This document shows, in pieces, positions 37,710 through 46,544 of a stretch of DNA of 64,000 bases (positions within the stretch are counted from its first letter, which is position 1; each line of letters opens with the position of its first letter). The stretch comes from Linnemannia hyalina (taxonomy: Eukaryota > Mortierellomycota > Mortierellomycetes > Mortierellales > Mortierellaceae): the NCBI GenBank assembly GCA_019671135.1, contig JAHRHY010000027.1, positions 244,001-308,000 of the forward strand. Direction: 5' to 3'. Under the pieces are notes generated by a model. The model ran no database searches, had not been told where the DNA came from, and saw nothing but the letters and a program-made list of their open reading frames with translations. Both the position numbers and the translations under genes were made by a program.

Positions 37710-38307
37710 AAGTGTGTCGGTGTTGTAAGTTGAATGAATGTGTTTTTGAGGTATGAGTTTGTATGAAGTGTGGAGAGAAGAAAAGTGGGTGAAACGTGAA
37801 AGAAGAGGGAGAAAGAAATGTAAGTAAAAAGAGTGATCGAGGGATCGAATCCAATTGGACAGTCAATTAAAGATGTTGTCAATTAAAGATTGCGCCACCA
37901 GATTTATTCACAGGTGAAGTAATGTACAAAGGTGCAGACAAAATGAAAAAGTGGCAGACAATAATAAAAAAAGTGTTTCTAGGTTGGGGGACAAGAAAAA
38001 AAAAACTACAATGTCTTGTGCGCCAAGAGGCCGTGGGACGAAAGAAATAGAGAATGTCCTGTTCCTGACTCTCCTCCTCCTGGGATTGCAAGGTTATGAT
38101 GCAGACTTCAAGGGTGGTGGCATGCTCTGTCGCCTATGATGGATCCAGCCAAACCAACAAACGAAAGCAGAGAAGCGACAAGAAGAACAATGGTATAGTT
38201 GAGTGTGAGTGATCAGGAACTCAATAATGCACGGCTAAAGGGCGGACCAACGAAACGGCACGGAGGGGAAAACGAGGAAGAGGGAAAGTAAAAGATTGCT
38301 TTGCAGC
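37710..38307. promoter_or_regulatory. Promoter region of the acyltransferase gene
   Basis: Six hundred bases between the tandem minus-strand acyltransferase start and the transporter stop. No gene seen. A/G-rich DNA precedes the start. Confidence 0.4.
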
Positions 38308-39450
38308 TTACTTTTTCTGCGGTCGAATAAATCTTGGAATCGCAGCGTCAGGTCGGCCATAGAGGAAGGTGGCCAGGATCACCACAAGAGTTCCCATCTG
38401 AAACTGAATCGAAGGCTCAAAGTCGAAAAAGAAGACTGAGATCATTCCTGAAATGATGATCGACAGTGACGTCGCGAAGCCCTTCAGGATGTTGTCGGCG
38501 TACTTGACCACAATAGCGACCAACAGTCCACCGAGCGCCTGGTTGGTGATGACGTACCAGGTGATAAAAGAATATCCTTGGAACATGCCGCCATCGTAGA
38601 TCTTTTGTCGGTCGTAGAACATGGCGAGGAAGCTGAAGAGGGATCCCGAAACACCCAGCTGAAGGTTACGCACCCACATGTCCGACTCGGTGCCTTTGAG
38701 GATCTTCTCAAAGTAACAGCCAGCAAATCCAGACGAAACGCAGGATGTCAGCACGGCAAACAGTCCGATGATGGGGTTCTGGCTGACCAACGAGTCGTCC
38801 TCGGGGGGTGATGAATCGAGCTCGTCGCCCATTCCAGATGAATCCAAATAGTTCGAATCGCCCTCGTCACTCTTTGAGGTGTCCAGCACCACAGGGCTCT
38901 TGGGCGTGCCGACGTTCTGCAATTGGACCAGAGTGACGCCCAGCATCAAAAGGCAGAGCGAGAGCCACTTTTGTTTGGTGAGCCGTCTGTTGAGCATGAC
39001 AACCGAAAAGATAGCGGTTGAAAGGATCTTGAGCTGGTAGGTGACTTGGAATGTGGCGGCTTCGAGGTTGGAGAGTGCGATATAGAGTAGGTTGTTTTGG
39101 AGGGCGTACAGTCCTGAGGGGATCAGCAACCTGAGAAGCTCCCGTGGTTGGCCTAGGACGTCGTTGCGAAGGATGTGGATTGTCCTGGAGATCGACTGGG
39201 TCCTGTAAGCCAAGATTCCTGTGCAGGTGCAGAGCTTGATGATCTCGGCAAGAAAGACGGCTGTTGACGCCAGGTACATGGGCTGATCAGGACCGACAGA
39301 GACGCGTGAGTAGCGCATCATAAGTACGAGAACACTGTTTTGCAGCAGAAGCACCACCAGAGACAAGTGCTTCATTGAAACGCCAAGAAAAGTGGGACTC
39401 TCTTCTAGATAATGTAGAAAAAAGTGGTTCGATACTGATGTTAGTTCCAC
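38308..39450 (-). CDS. Nucleotide-sugar transporter (SLC35A family)
   Basis: Golgi or ER antiporter importing UDP-sugars, most like UDP-galactose or UDP-N-acetylglucosamine carriers. Single exon, 380 residues from 39450 or 355 from the ATG at 39375 (MKHLSLVVLLLQNSVLVL). The second start lines up better with the first membrane helix of the family. About ten hydrophobic helices are visible. Family motifs include GLYALQNNLLYIALSNLEAATFQVTYQLKILSTA (start only partly quoted here as NLLYIALSNLEAATFQ) and near the end KYADNILKGFATSLSIIIS, the hallmark of SLC35A proteins. An acidic hydrophilic loop (GDELDSSPPEDDS) lies mid-protein. C-terminal RPQKK is a possible retrieval signal. Sugar specificity is not readable. 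Confidence 0.9.
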   Translation of the reverse strand: MELTSVSNHFFLHYLEESPTFLGVSMKHLSLVVLLLQNSVLVLMMRYSRVSVGPDQPMYLASTAVFLAEIIKLCTCTGILAYRTQSISRTIHILRNDVLGQPRELLRLLIPSGLYALQNNLLYIALSNLEAATFQVTYQLKILSTAIFSVVMLNRRLTKQKWLSLCLLMLGVTLVQLQNVGTPKSPVVLDTSKSDEGDSNYLDSSGMGDELDSSPPEDDSLVSQNPIIGLFAVLTSCVSSGFAGCYFEKILKGTESDMWVRNLQLGVSGSLFSFLAMFYDRQKIYDGGMFQGYSFITWYVITNQALGGLLVAIVVKYADNILKGFATSLSIIISGMISVFFFDFEPSIQFQMGTLVVILATFLYGRPDAAIPRFIRPQKK

Positions 39451-39898
39451 TTGATGTACTGTGTTGGTGCCGTTTGATCTGTACTATGAAGGGGCCCCAC
39501 GGTCTCAATCGAATGCCGTTGCTTTCAGGCGGGGACACCAGTAGAGTAGAATTAAGAACTTGTTGATATCCTTGTTGTCCTCTCAATCTGGGAGAATAGT
39601 GCTCCCGATTTAGCGTTTGGTGGTTATCAGGTTTATCTTTTGTTGTGTTGTGTTGTTGTTGTTTTGTTGTCGAAGGTTGCATCCCCTTTGTCAGGCAGTA
39701 TTTTTGTCGCATAGCCTTATCATCCCGCGACTAGTGCAAAGGCGGTGCGTCCGTCACCTCTTTCTCTTTGGTGTCCTTTGATCACCATCGCGAGCACAGA
39801 TACAACAACAGGAACGGCCTTTTCTTTCCATTGCCTTTGAAAATGGATTAAAAAAAACAGCATAGAAATGTCCCCCCTAAACACCTGCAACCCCTCAT

Positions 39899-41209
39899 TC
39901 AGTCCCTCTCAGAAAAGGGTGTCGGATTGAAAATAGAAATGGCCCCACAACGACAAACGAGACACGAACACAAACACAAACAAACAAGCGAACACACATA
40001 ACCATGAAACTTACGTCTGCCGCCTCGTCCCTGATGATGAATCGTCGGTAGTGATCCAAGCTGCTTCTCATTGTCGGCATAATGCGAACGTCCAGTCTTG
40101 GTAGAGAGCGACTTGAAGTGCAACGGCGTTGTGGTTTCGTAGGAGTGTTCCGACGACGAATTGCTTCCCATGCCAATCCCACCTCCTAGCCCTCCCCCTC
40201 CGCCACCACCGCCTCCTCCGATGTGCATGCTGGCTGAAGTTGAGGCGGATACTGGCACGGAATGATCTGAAGGATTATCCGAGGTAATTGGAATGGGGAA
40301 CGACGACTTTAGCGGAGTGTGGGGTCGGTGTTGCAGAGGACTGTTGGAAATAAGGGTGCTGATGCTGCTGTTGCTGTTAGCGAGGTTAATATTAGAATGG
40401 CTTCTCTGGCTGACGGCACTCGAGGAAGACGAGGTGTAGAGGTCGCTTGGGTGGTTAGAAGTAGCGCTATTGTGGTCGATTTTAGCGCTTGAGCCAAGAC
40501 TAATCGAGCGCTGGAGATGGAGAGGGGGTGTGCTGTTTGAAACCAAGCGAGCACTCTCGTGGCGATGAGCCGATGAGGAGGTGGAGGGATCGAGTGAGAG
40601 ATGCATTCCTGAAGGGTGCGGGTGGAGAATATGTTGGTTGTGGTGGTGGAAGGACGAGTCTGTTGTTGCTGGTGTGCTGGAGCTGCTGGAACCGAGAAGC
40701 GTCGTTTGTGAGTGCTGGCGGGAGTGGGGTGGCGACGAATTGTGGACTGGCATCGATGAGGGTAAGAGAGGAAAGTGGGGCCGGGTGTCAGCGAGTGATC
40801 CTGATCCTGAGGCTCCAATTGAAGGTCCTGTAGCTGTCACTCCCGATAGAAGAGGCTCAGAGGATCGTGGTGGAGACAGCGATCTTGACTTTGAAATTTG
40901 ACTGGGACGAGAGAACGAGAGTGGACGACCAGATCTTGTTGTTGAAGGAGGGGTCGTTACTGGAGCAGCACCGGATTGAGCCAAGGTGGAGGATGACGAC
41001 GGATCCTGGTGGGATCCTCCTGTAGACAAAGTCGAAGACGAAGCAGGTGCGGTGAAGAGCTGCTTGGAGTGGTCTGTGTTGATGCTTCTTGTCCTCGGAC
41101 GGGAAAGGTGGCTCTGTGGACTCAGCGAGGAGGTAGTTCCCGCGGACATTATTTTCTCTTGAGTAGGTTTGTTGGACGAACAGACGGCGACTATATTGTC
41201 ACTTGGCAA
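39899..41209 (-). CDS. Ser-rich disordered protein, unknown
   Basis: 436-residue ORF dominated by Ser, Pro, Thr and His, with a run of ten Gly (IGGGGGGGGGGLGG) and many SPPHS/RSxS motifs that look like phosphorylation sites. I do not recognise a domain. The most complex part is near the end (SLSTKTGRSHYADNEKQLGSLPTIHH). Right after GRGGRRR there is a perfect GTAAGT donor at about 40014. The following Cys-rich residues are therefore probably intron, and the true C-terminus may be a short downstream exon that I cannot place. The next gene (peroxiredoxin) is divergent, about 900 bases away. Confidence 0.55.
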   Translation of the reverse strand: MPSDNIVAVCSSNKPTQEKIMSAGTTSSLSPQSHLSRPRTRSINTDHSKQLFTAPASSSTLSTGGSHQDPSSSSTLAQSGAAPVTTPPSTTRSGRPLSFSRPSQISKSRSLSPPRSSEPLLSGVTATGPSIGASGSGSLADTRPHFPLLPSSMPVHNSSPPHSRQHSQTTLLGSSSSSTPATTDSSFHHHNQHILHPHPSGMHLSLDPSTSSSAHRHESARLVSNSTPPLHLQRSISLGSSAKIDHNSATSNHPSDLYTSSSSSAVSQRSHSNINLANSNSSISTLISNSPLQHRPHTPLKSSFPIPITSDNPSDHSVPVSASTSASMHIGGGGGGGGGGLGGGIGMGSNSSSEHSYETTTPLHFKSLSTKTGRSHYADNEKQLGSLPTIHHQGRGGRRKFHGYVCSLVCLCLCSCLVCRCGAISIFNPTPFSERD

Positions 41210-42105
41210 CGGTGGGTGAGAGTGGAGGTATTGTTGTCAGGTGAAGAAGAGGATGATGAAAAAAGAAAAAAAAAAGGATGAGAAAGGAGAAGGAGGAGGA
41301 AAAGAAAAAAGAGATGTCTGAAGAAAACAAAAGTATTCCCGCTGGACCTTTTGACAACAACAGGAAGAACAGAGGGAGTGAGAGCAACAAGGGAACGAAA
41401 AGAAAAAATTGCCTGAAGTGGCTGTTGGAACTTGGAGGATCTGATCTTGCACGGGATTGGCACGTCTTCGTGGAAGAGAGATCCAGGGTGGAGACCCTTG
41501 GCTTCTGGCTGATCAACCGCCATTCGCTTATCACCACGTCGATGGTAGCTCAATTTGCCAGGTTTCTCTCCTCCACCAAGAACTTTTCTTCTCTTTTTTT
41601 TTTCTTTTTTTTTGACCCCCTGTTTCTTTTTGTTTCCCTCCCCTCCTCCTGATCCTTGAAACGTTCTGTCAATCGTTCATTCATGTCAAGGTGTGCTCAC
41701 ACACATATCTTGTCGCATGGCCCTTGCTCGCCAACTTCTCACGAACACAAAAATGACACCCCCCACTTACCCACCTGTGCTTCATGGCGTGAAGTTACGC
41801 CTTGTCAGTCAGTCAACAACAGCCCGATAAGGGTCCACATGCACGAAACATCCACATGGGGGAATAAAGATGAAGCATCCTTCGTCAACGCAAGAACAAC
41901 AACAGCTGTGGACCAAGGGGACGACCCCCTTGTATCCTTTTGCTCTGACTCGACATCCCGCCATTTCTTTCGTTGATCAATTAAGGGTTTTCTCCTCAGA
42001 CGCGTTTCCTTTCCTGCAAGGTTGTTGGCCCTTTGATCTCTCTCCCCAACCCCATCACCCCATCACCCCGTTCCATCTTTTCGCTTCCTCACATCATATT
42101 CAACC
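41210..42105. promoter_or_regulatory. Divergent intergenic region before peroxiredoxin
   Basis: Roughly 900 bases between two divergent starts, with a purine tract (41235-41315), a T run (41589-41612) and a C/T-rich leader before the peroxiredoxin ATG. The ORFs here look non-coding. Confidence 0.45.
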
Positions 42106-43292
42106 ATGCTCCGTGCCTCTCGTGTCCTCTTCGTATGTCATTCCACATTTCAACCAAAGCAGCAACCCATTCTTTCCTGAACACGTTTGCTCTTTCCTTC
42201 ACACACACCGCTGACACTTTCCCACGATAAAAATTACGTGTCATTTTTTTATCTTTACCTAGTCATCCAACTTGGTCTCCAAGTCGTTCAACTCTGCTTC
42301 AGTCCTTCAACGCTCTAGCCCTGCTGATACCGTCAACCCCGCCGAGCTCTTTGGATCTGCCAAGAAGGCCGTCCTCATCGGTGTCCCTGGCGCCTTCACC
42401 CCTGGTTCGTGTTGAATTTTTTTCTTGTTATTTTGGGTCAGCCAGGTGGAAACATGGGACAATTGATCTGTGATGTTTTTATTGACTCCTACTCTTCTCC
42501 GAACTTTAGGCTGCTCCAAGGTAAACACCGAAAGCGACAGGACCCGATTGGACATGAGATGCTGCACGACGAGCAAGCGGACAGCGCATATCAAGGAACA
42601 GGGACAATCGATCTAATACGGATCCATCACTCTTTGACCTTGACATAGACCCACGTCCCTGGCTACCTCAAGCATTACGATGAATTGAAGAACAAGGGCG
42701 TCGAGCTGATCGGATGCGTCTCTGTCAACGATGCCTTTGTCATGGATGCCTGGGGCAAGGACTTGAACGTTGGCGACAAGGTCACCATGCTTGCTGACCC
42801 TCAGGGCAAGTTCGTCAAGGACCTCGGATTGGACTTTGACGCCTCCGGTATGTTGCGGATCAAACCTTACACGTCCTTGTTTGACTGTTTGTTCTTTTGT
42901 GAAGAGAGATTGTAAAATGTGGGGCCTTGCATTTCTAACCAATAATTTGTTCATCGTTGGATGTCAGCTGCTCTTGGTGGACACCGTTCTAAGCGCTTCG
43001 CTTTGGTTTTGGAGGTACGTTGATGCCAATTAGAGGAATGACACCCTGCCAGGACCATCCAATCAGACTAATGACCCTTTGTTCCCTTTCTTTTCAACCT
43101 CGGCATCATAGAACGGCAAGATCACCAAGGCCTTTGTCGAGGTGAGAGACAAGTACATGCGACCATGAAGGCAATATGGTCATTTATTGAACTGAGTGGC
43201 CTGCTAACACCCGCCTTTTTTTTTTTGTGATATAGCCCAACAACACTGGATTGTCTGTCACCCTCGCCGAGAACCTCTTGAAGGAGCTGTAA
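42106..43292 (+). CDS. Peroxiredoxin, PRX5/AHP1 type
   Basis: Thiol peroxidase that reduces hydrogen peroxide and organic hydroperoxides. Exons 42106-42132, 42263-42404, 42510-42520 (11 bases), 42649-42847, 42968-43014, 43112-43141 and 43236-43292 join to 170 residues. The active site reads PGAFTPGCSKTHVPGY; the peroxidatic Cys is encoded by the 11-base exon. Further family motifs are LIGCVSVNDAFVMDAW, MLADPQGKFVKDLGLD and RSKRFALVLENGKI. The N-terminus MLRASRVLFSSNLVSKSFNSAS is basic and Ser-rich, suggesting a mitochondrial presequence. Length fits PRX5. I see no second Cys spaced as in the classical resolving Cys. It is followed closely by the right-hand ART array on the other strand. Confidence 0.92.
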
Positions 43293-43505
43293 CTCGTACT
43301 ACTCGGTCAAATACAAAATGCATCTGCAACATTATCTCACTTGTTTATTGGCCGACAAGATGGCATTGATGACAATGTTCAGCACTCTTTTTTTCATATA
43401 AACAGAGAGGGGTATGGAATCGAGAAGTGGTGGTGAAAATTATGGAGAGCATAACATATCGTGGTAGGAGGTAGGGGGGAAGCTGCATGGCGTAAGTGGA
43501 CACCC

Positions 43506-44154
43506 TGTCTCTAAGACGGGTGTCGCTAAGGCTTGCGAAGGATGACTAGGTAGCAGGGAAGGATGGCCTATCTGAGGAGCACCAACAACAAGGAGGTTAG
43601 GCTTGTATATATTTCATCCCGAAAGAGAATCGCATTGAAAATGAGCACGCACAACTTTGAGGTTTCGCAATCCTACCTTCCCATTCGGGACGGAGCAGAT
43701 GTCGTCGATCTGGAAGCGATGGCGTCGAGACTTGGCCAAAAACATGGGCAAGTAAGCCTGCTGCCCTGACTTTCTGAGGGCATATCCCAGCGCCGTTGCC
43801 TTAGTTCGAGGAAAAGAAATGATATCTACGAGTTCAAGATCACGAGATCAGGGAAAAGAAGGAAGGGAAAATGCGAACGATGCTGCTTCCTTCCTTCCCA
43901 ACCTTGTTGGAGGCGCAGAACAGTCATGTTTTGATTAACGCGAACTCTCAGTTAGCCTCTCGATGGGATCAGGCATCCATAACGGGGTTATCACTTCTCC
44001 TATTCCTCGCCATTTCTTCAAATGTAAGGACGCCAGCCGCAGCGTGGATCTGTGCTTTTTTTTATTTGACAAAACGAGACAAAGTGAAGGGAGGAAGCTA
44101 GCATAAAGGCATACGATAGCGTCATTTTACCCATAGGCGCCCAAGTCAAATTGT
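43506..44154 (-). pseudogene. ART array B, copy B3 (promoter fused to divergent exons)
   Basis: Minus strand. The 44154-43860 part is the same spacer/5' flank found before copy A2. Instead of a first exon it runs directly, near 43850, into a divergent second exon (ELVDIIS...TALGYALRKSG...DICSVPNGK) and, after an intron, a final exon AILPCYLVILRKP with a stop. These align with the last two exons of B2 but are much more diverged. The first exon, which should carry HGT and the Cys loop, is missing. It looks like a deletion joining one copy's promoter to another copy's 3' half. The plus-strand ORF at 43563-43769 is its antisense shadow. Confidence 0.55.
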
Positions 44155-44906
44155 TTAGGGGTTGCGAAGGACAGCCAAGAAGCAAGGTAGGATGTCCTAT
44201 CAAATTACCAATAACCACAAAGAAGATGAGTTTACGCACATACATTTCAGAGGAAGAAAGATCGCAAGGAGTAGATGCGGGCACACCAGTATCAAGATTT
44301 TCGTTTAACATACCGTGTCGTTCCGGACAGAGGAGAAGTTAGCGTTTTGCTTGTTGTCGAATCGAGCCTTGACGAGGAAGATGGACGACGTTGCAAACCC
44401 GCATTTTCTCAAAGCATTGCCGCGTGCCGTAGTCCAGTTTGGAGAGAAAAAATGACCTAAGAGTTCATTGATTCATTGGCAAGTCGAACAATCTCGATGA
44501 GCTGCAAAGAATTTAGTTTGAGGCTCCAGTCGAGAAACTCTCAGTTGGAAGTGACAATGCGACTATTACCTCTTTTGCTGTAGATCAGCAGGTGACCATG
44601 GTTCAAGATCCCTTGAGTCGCGCAGGCCCCGCCGCACCAGTTGCTGGCATCGCCGCACCAGCTGCTGGCATTGATGGTGGTCAAATCTGTATCGATACTT
44701 CGCCTGGAGACACATCCGCAATGGCCGGTGCCGTGAAAGAAGATCGACGGGTAGGAGTCGAATTTGTCGAAGCTGTGAGTACCCGTCGTCTCGTAGATTA
44801 TCTTGTAGAGCTTCAATAGCCTGTGGGCACCAAAGACTGCTTGGTACTGTAGAAACTCTGGAGAGGTCGGCGCCAGGGGCTCGAGGTGTTGACCTTTTAG
44901 GCTCAT
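44155..44906 (-). CDS. ART array B, copy B2: PARP-like ADP-ribosyltransferase
   Basis: Exons (minus) 44906-44570, 44456-44314 and 44196-44155 join to 173 residues with an open frame. Order: MSLKGQHLEP, then LLKLYKIIYE (first strand), FFHGTGHCGC (the HGT NAD-binding strand with two Cys), the Cys loop with WCGDASNWCGGAC, GILNHGHLL, GHFFSPNW, FLVKARF and the last strand NDTDILPCFLAVLR. This matches the PARP fold order H...Y/F...strand near the third catalytic position; the usual Tyr is Phe and no clear catalytic Glu is seen, so mono-ART or inactive are both possible. The frame depends on acceptor CTCTTAG at 44457. The more typical TTTGCAG acceptor upstream would introduce a stop. A 21-base duplication lies in the Cys loop. 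Confidence 0.6.
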
Positions 44907-45323
44907 GGTGGTTATGGATTGGTTTTTAGAGGGGTGGTTGGGGGTGGGGAGAAGGAAAAGAGAGAGGGAAGGAAAAGAAAGAGAGGGGAAGAGGAAGAAA
45001 ACGAGATGTGAATGATATGTTGTTCTCGCTCTCTTTCCCCAGCCCGCTGGTGATCTCACATTGGGAGCTGCGCTCACAGCACTCCTAGACATCATTGTGG
45101 AAACTAATACCCACAGCATTGCTTATGGTGACAATGCGGTGGTGTTTTATTGAACAACTTGACATCACTAATCTTGTGCAAAAAGAAAAAAAACGCTTGG
45201 CCGAAATGAACAGTGATGGTGGAGATGTGAAAGCGTGATGAGCATAAGGCAAGAAAAGATTGCACCGAGGAGGCGTCCTTTGATCATCCTGGTGTAGAGG
45301 ACAAGGAGCAACTTGCCTCACGT

Positions 45324-46062
45324 CTACTTGTGTACGATGGCGATGTAGACAGGCAAAATGTCCTATTATCGGAAGGAATACCGAGAGGCAAGAAACACGA
45401 TGGTGAGTTTTTCAGAATGATTGAGCATGGTATTGCGGTGTGTAGGAGCAAACGCGAAATGTACCAACTTACGTTGTCGTTTTGGACAGAATGGTAGTCC
45501 TCGAAAGGATAGATAACTTCGTTTTGAGGGTTCCTGGCGACACAAACAAAGATACTCAGGAGGGGTGATTCCGGGGCTGTCCCAAAAGACTTGCCGATTG
45601 CCATTTCTCGAGCGGTCTCCTCATCAAGTGAGAAAAAGTGGCCTGTACTCAACAATCCCCAGCGAAGTACAGTGTGAGAACCAAAGTCTGATCAAACAGG
45701 AGTAACAAAGCAATTTTGAGTAGAGTCCAAAAGAGCATTTCTTTACCTTGTGGACTCTTGGCCTTGAGGAAGCCGCTGCTGATGATGCCCTTAGTACAAC
45801 AGCGGGAATTTTTACACCAGGCATAGACAGGGATTCGGTCGTCTTCAGAATTGGCGATCATGAGGTCGGTGCATCCGCAGTGCGAGGTGCCATGGTAATA
45901 GGTGGTTCCGTCCCATTCATCCTCGTTGCCCAGGTATCCGCTGACAACCTCGGCGTAGATGATCTCGTAGAGGGCGACCAACCTGTCGAAGCGTTCCTCA
46001 AACATTTGGAATTCGATGGTTTCCTTGCGGATGGGCTCAAGGTAGACTCCTTGGATTGTCAT
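45324..46062 (-). CDS. ART array B, copy B1: PARP-like ADP-ribosyltransferase
   Basis: Best-preserved copy. Exons (minus) 46062-45747, 45687-45473 and 45362-45324 join to 189 residues. The start MTIQGVYLEP aligns with MSLKGQHLEP of B2; an in-frame ATG at 46149 would add 29 Ser/Thr-rich residues. Motifs: RLVALYEIIY, YYHGTSHCGC, YAWCKNSRCCTKGIISSGFL, WGLLSTGHFFSLDEETAREMA, SIFVCVARN and NDNDILPVYIAIV. The order and the HGT...C...C...GI..GF pattern match the Cys-containing PARP-like catalytic domains known from fungi. His of HGT is present, Phe replaces Tyr, and the third site lies before ILPVY. There is no signal peptide or membrane segment, so a cytosolic or nuclear role is likely. Target unknown. 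Confidence 0.7.
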
Positions 46063-46318
46063 GGCGATGTTGTTGCTAGTGGTTGATGAAGTTGATGTTG
46101 TTGTTGGGAGAGAAGAGCGAGTGTTGAGAAAGGATGAGGGTTGTGGCAAAATGAGAGCGAGGGTGAGAACTGGGAACGTGACGATGAACAGGAGACAAGA
46201 ATGGTGATTTGATCAGTTTTTCACTTTCTTGGCTTTGGTGATCTCCTTTCGACGCGTCATTGTCGCAATCGGACCTACTGATGGGCAAGCTACCATTCTG
46301 AAATATCAGTCTGCCTTT

Positions 46319-46544
46319 CAAAGAAGCTCTGAACCCAACCACCTCGTCCGCTAAAATGCACATTTTGCTAACGAGAACCTGGGACACAATCTCACCTTTT
46401 ACTAAGGAAGCTCCCTTCGTCCAAAAAAAGGAAGCGCTTTACAAAAAAGGGTTTCCTTAGTAAAAGGTGAGATTGTGTCCCAGGTTCTCGTTAGCAAAAT
46501 GTGCATTTTAGCGGACGAGGTGGTTGGGACCAGAGCTTCCTTTT
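46319..46544. repeat. Long near-perfect inverted repeat
   Basis: The left arm (about 46319-46409) and right arm (about 46453-46544) are reverse complements over roughly 90 bases with few mismatches. The spacer is about 43 bases. The core is CTAAAATGCACATTTTGCTA and its complement. Transcripts would fold into a long hairpin. It lies just upstream of ART copy B1. It could be a small inverted-repeat transposon or a local fold-back duplication; no target-site duplication was identified. Confidence 0.75.

Noticed and set aside
43563..43769. Plus-strand 68-residue ORF
   Set aside because: It is antisense to the last exons of ART copy B3, whose minus-strand reading aligns with B1/B2.
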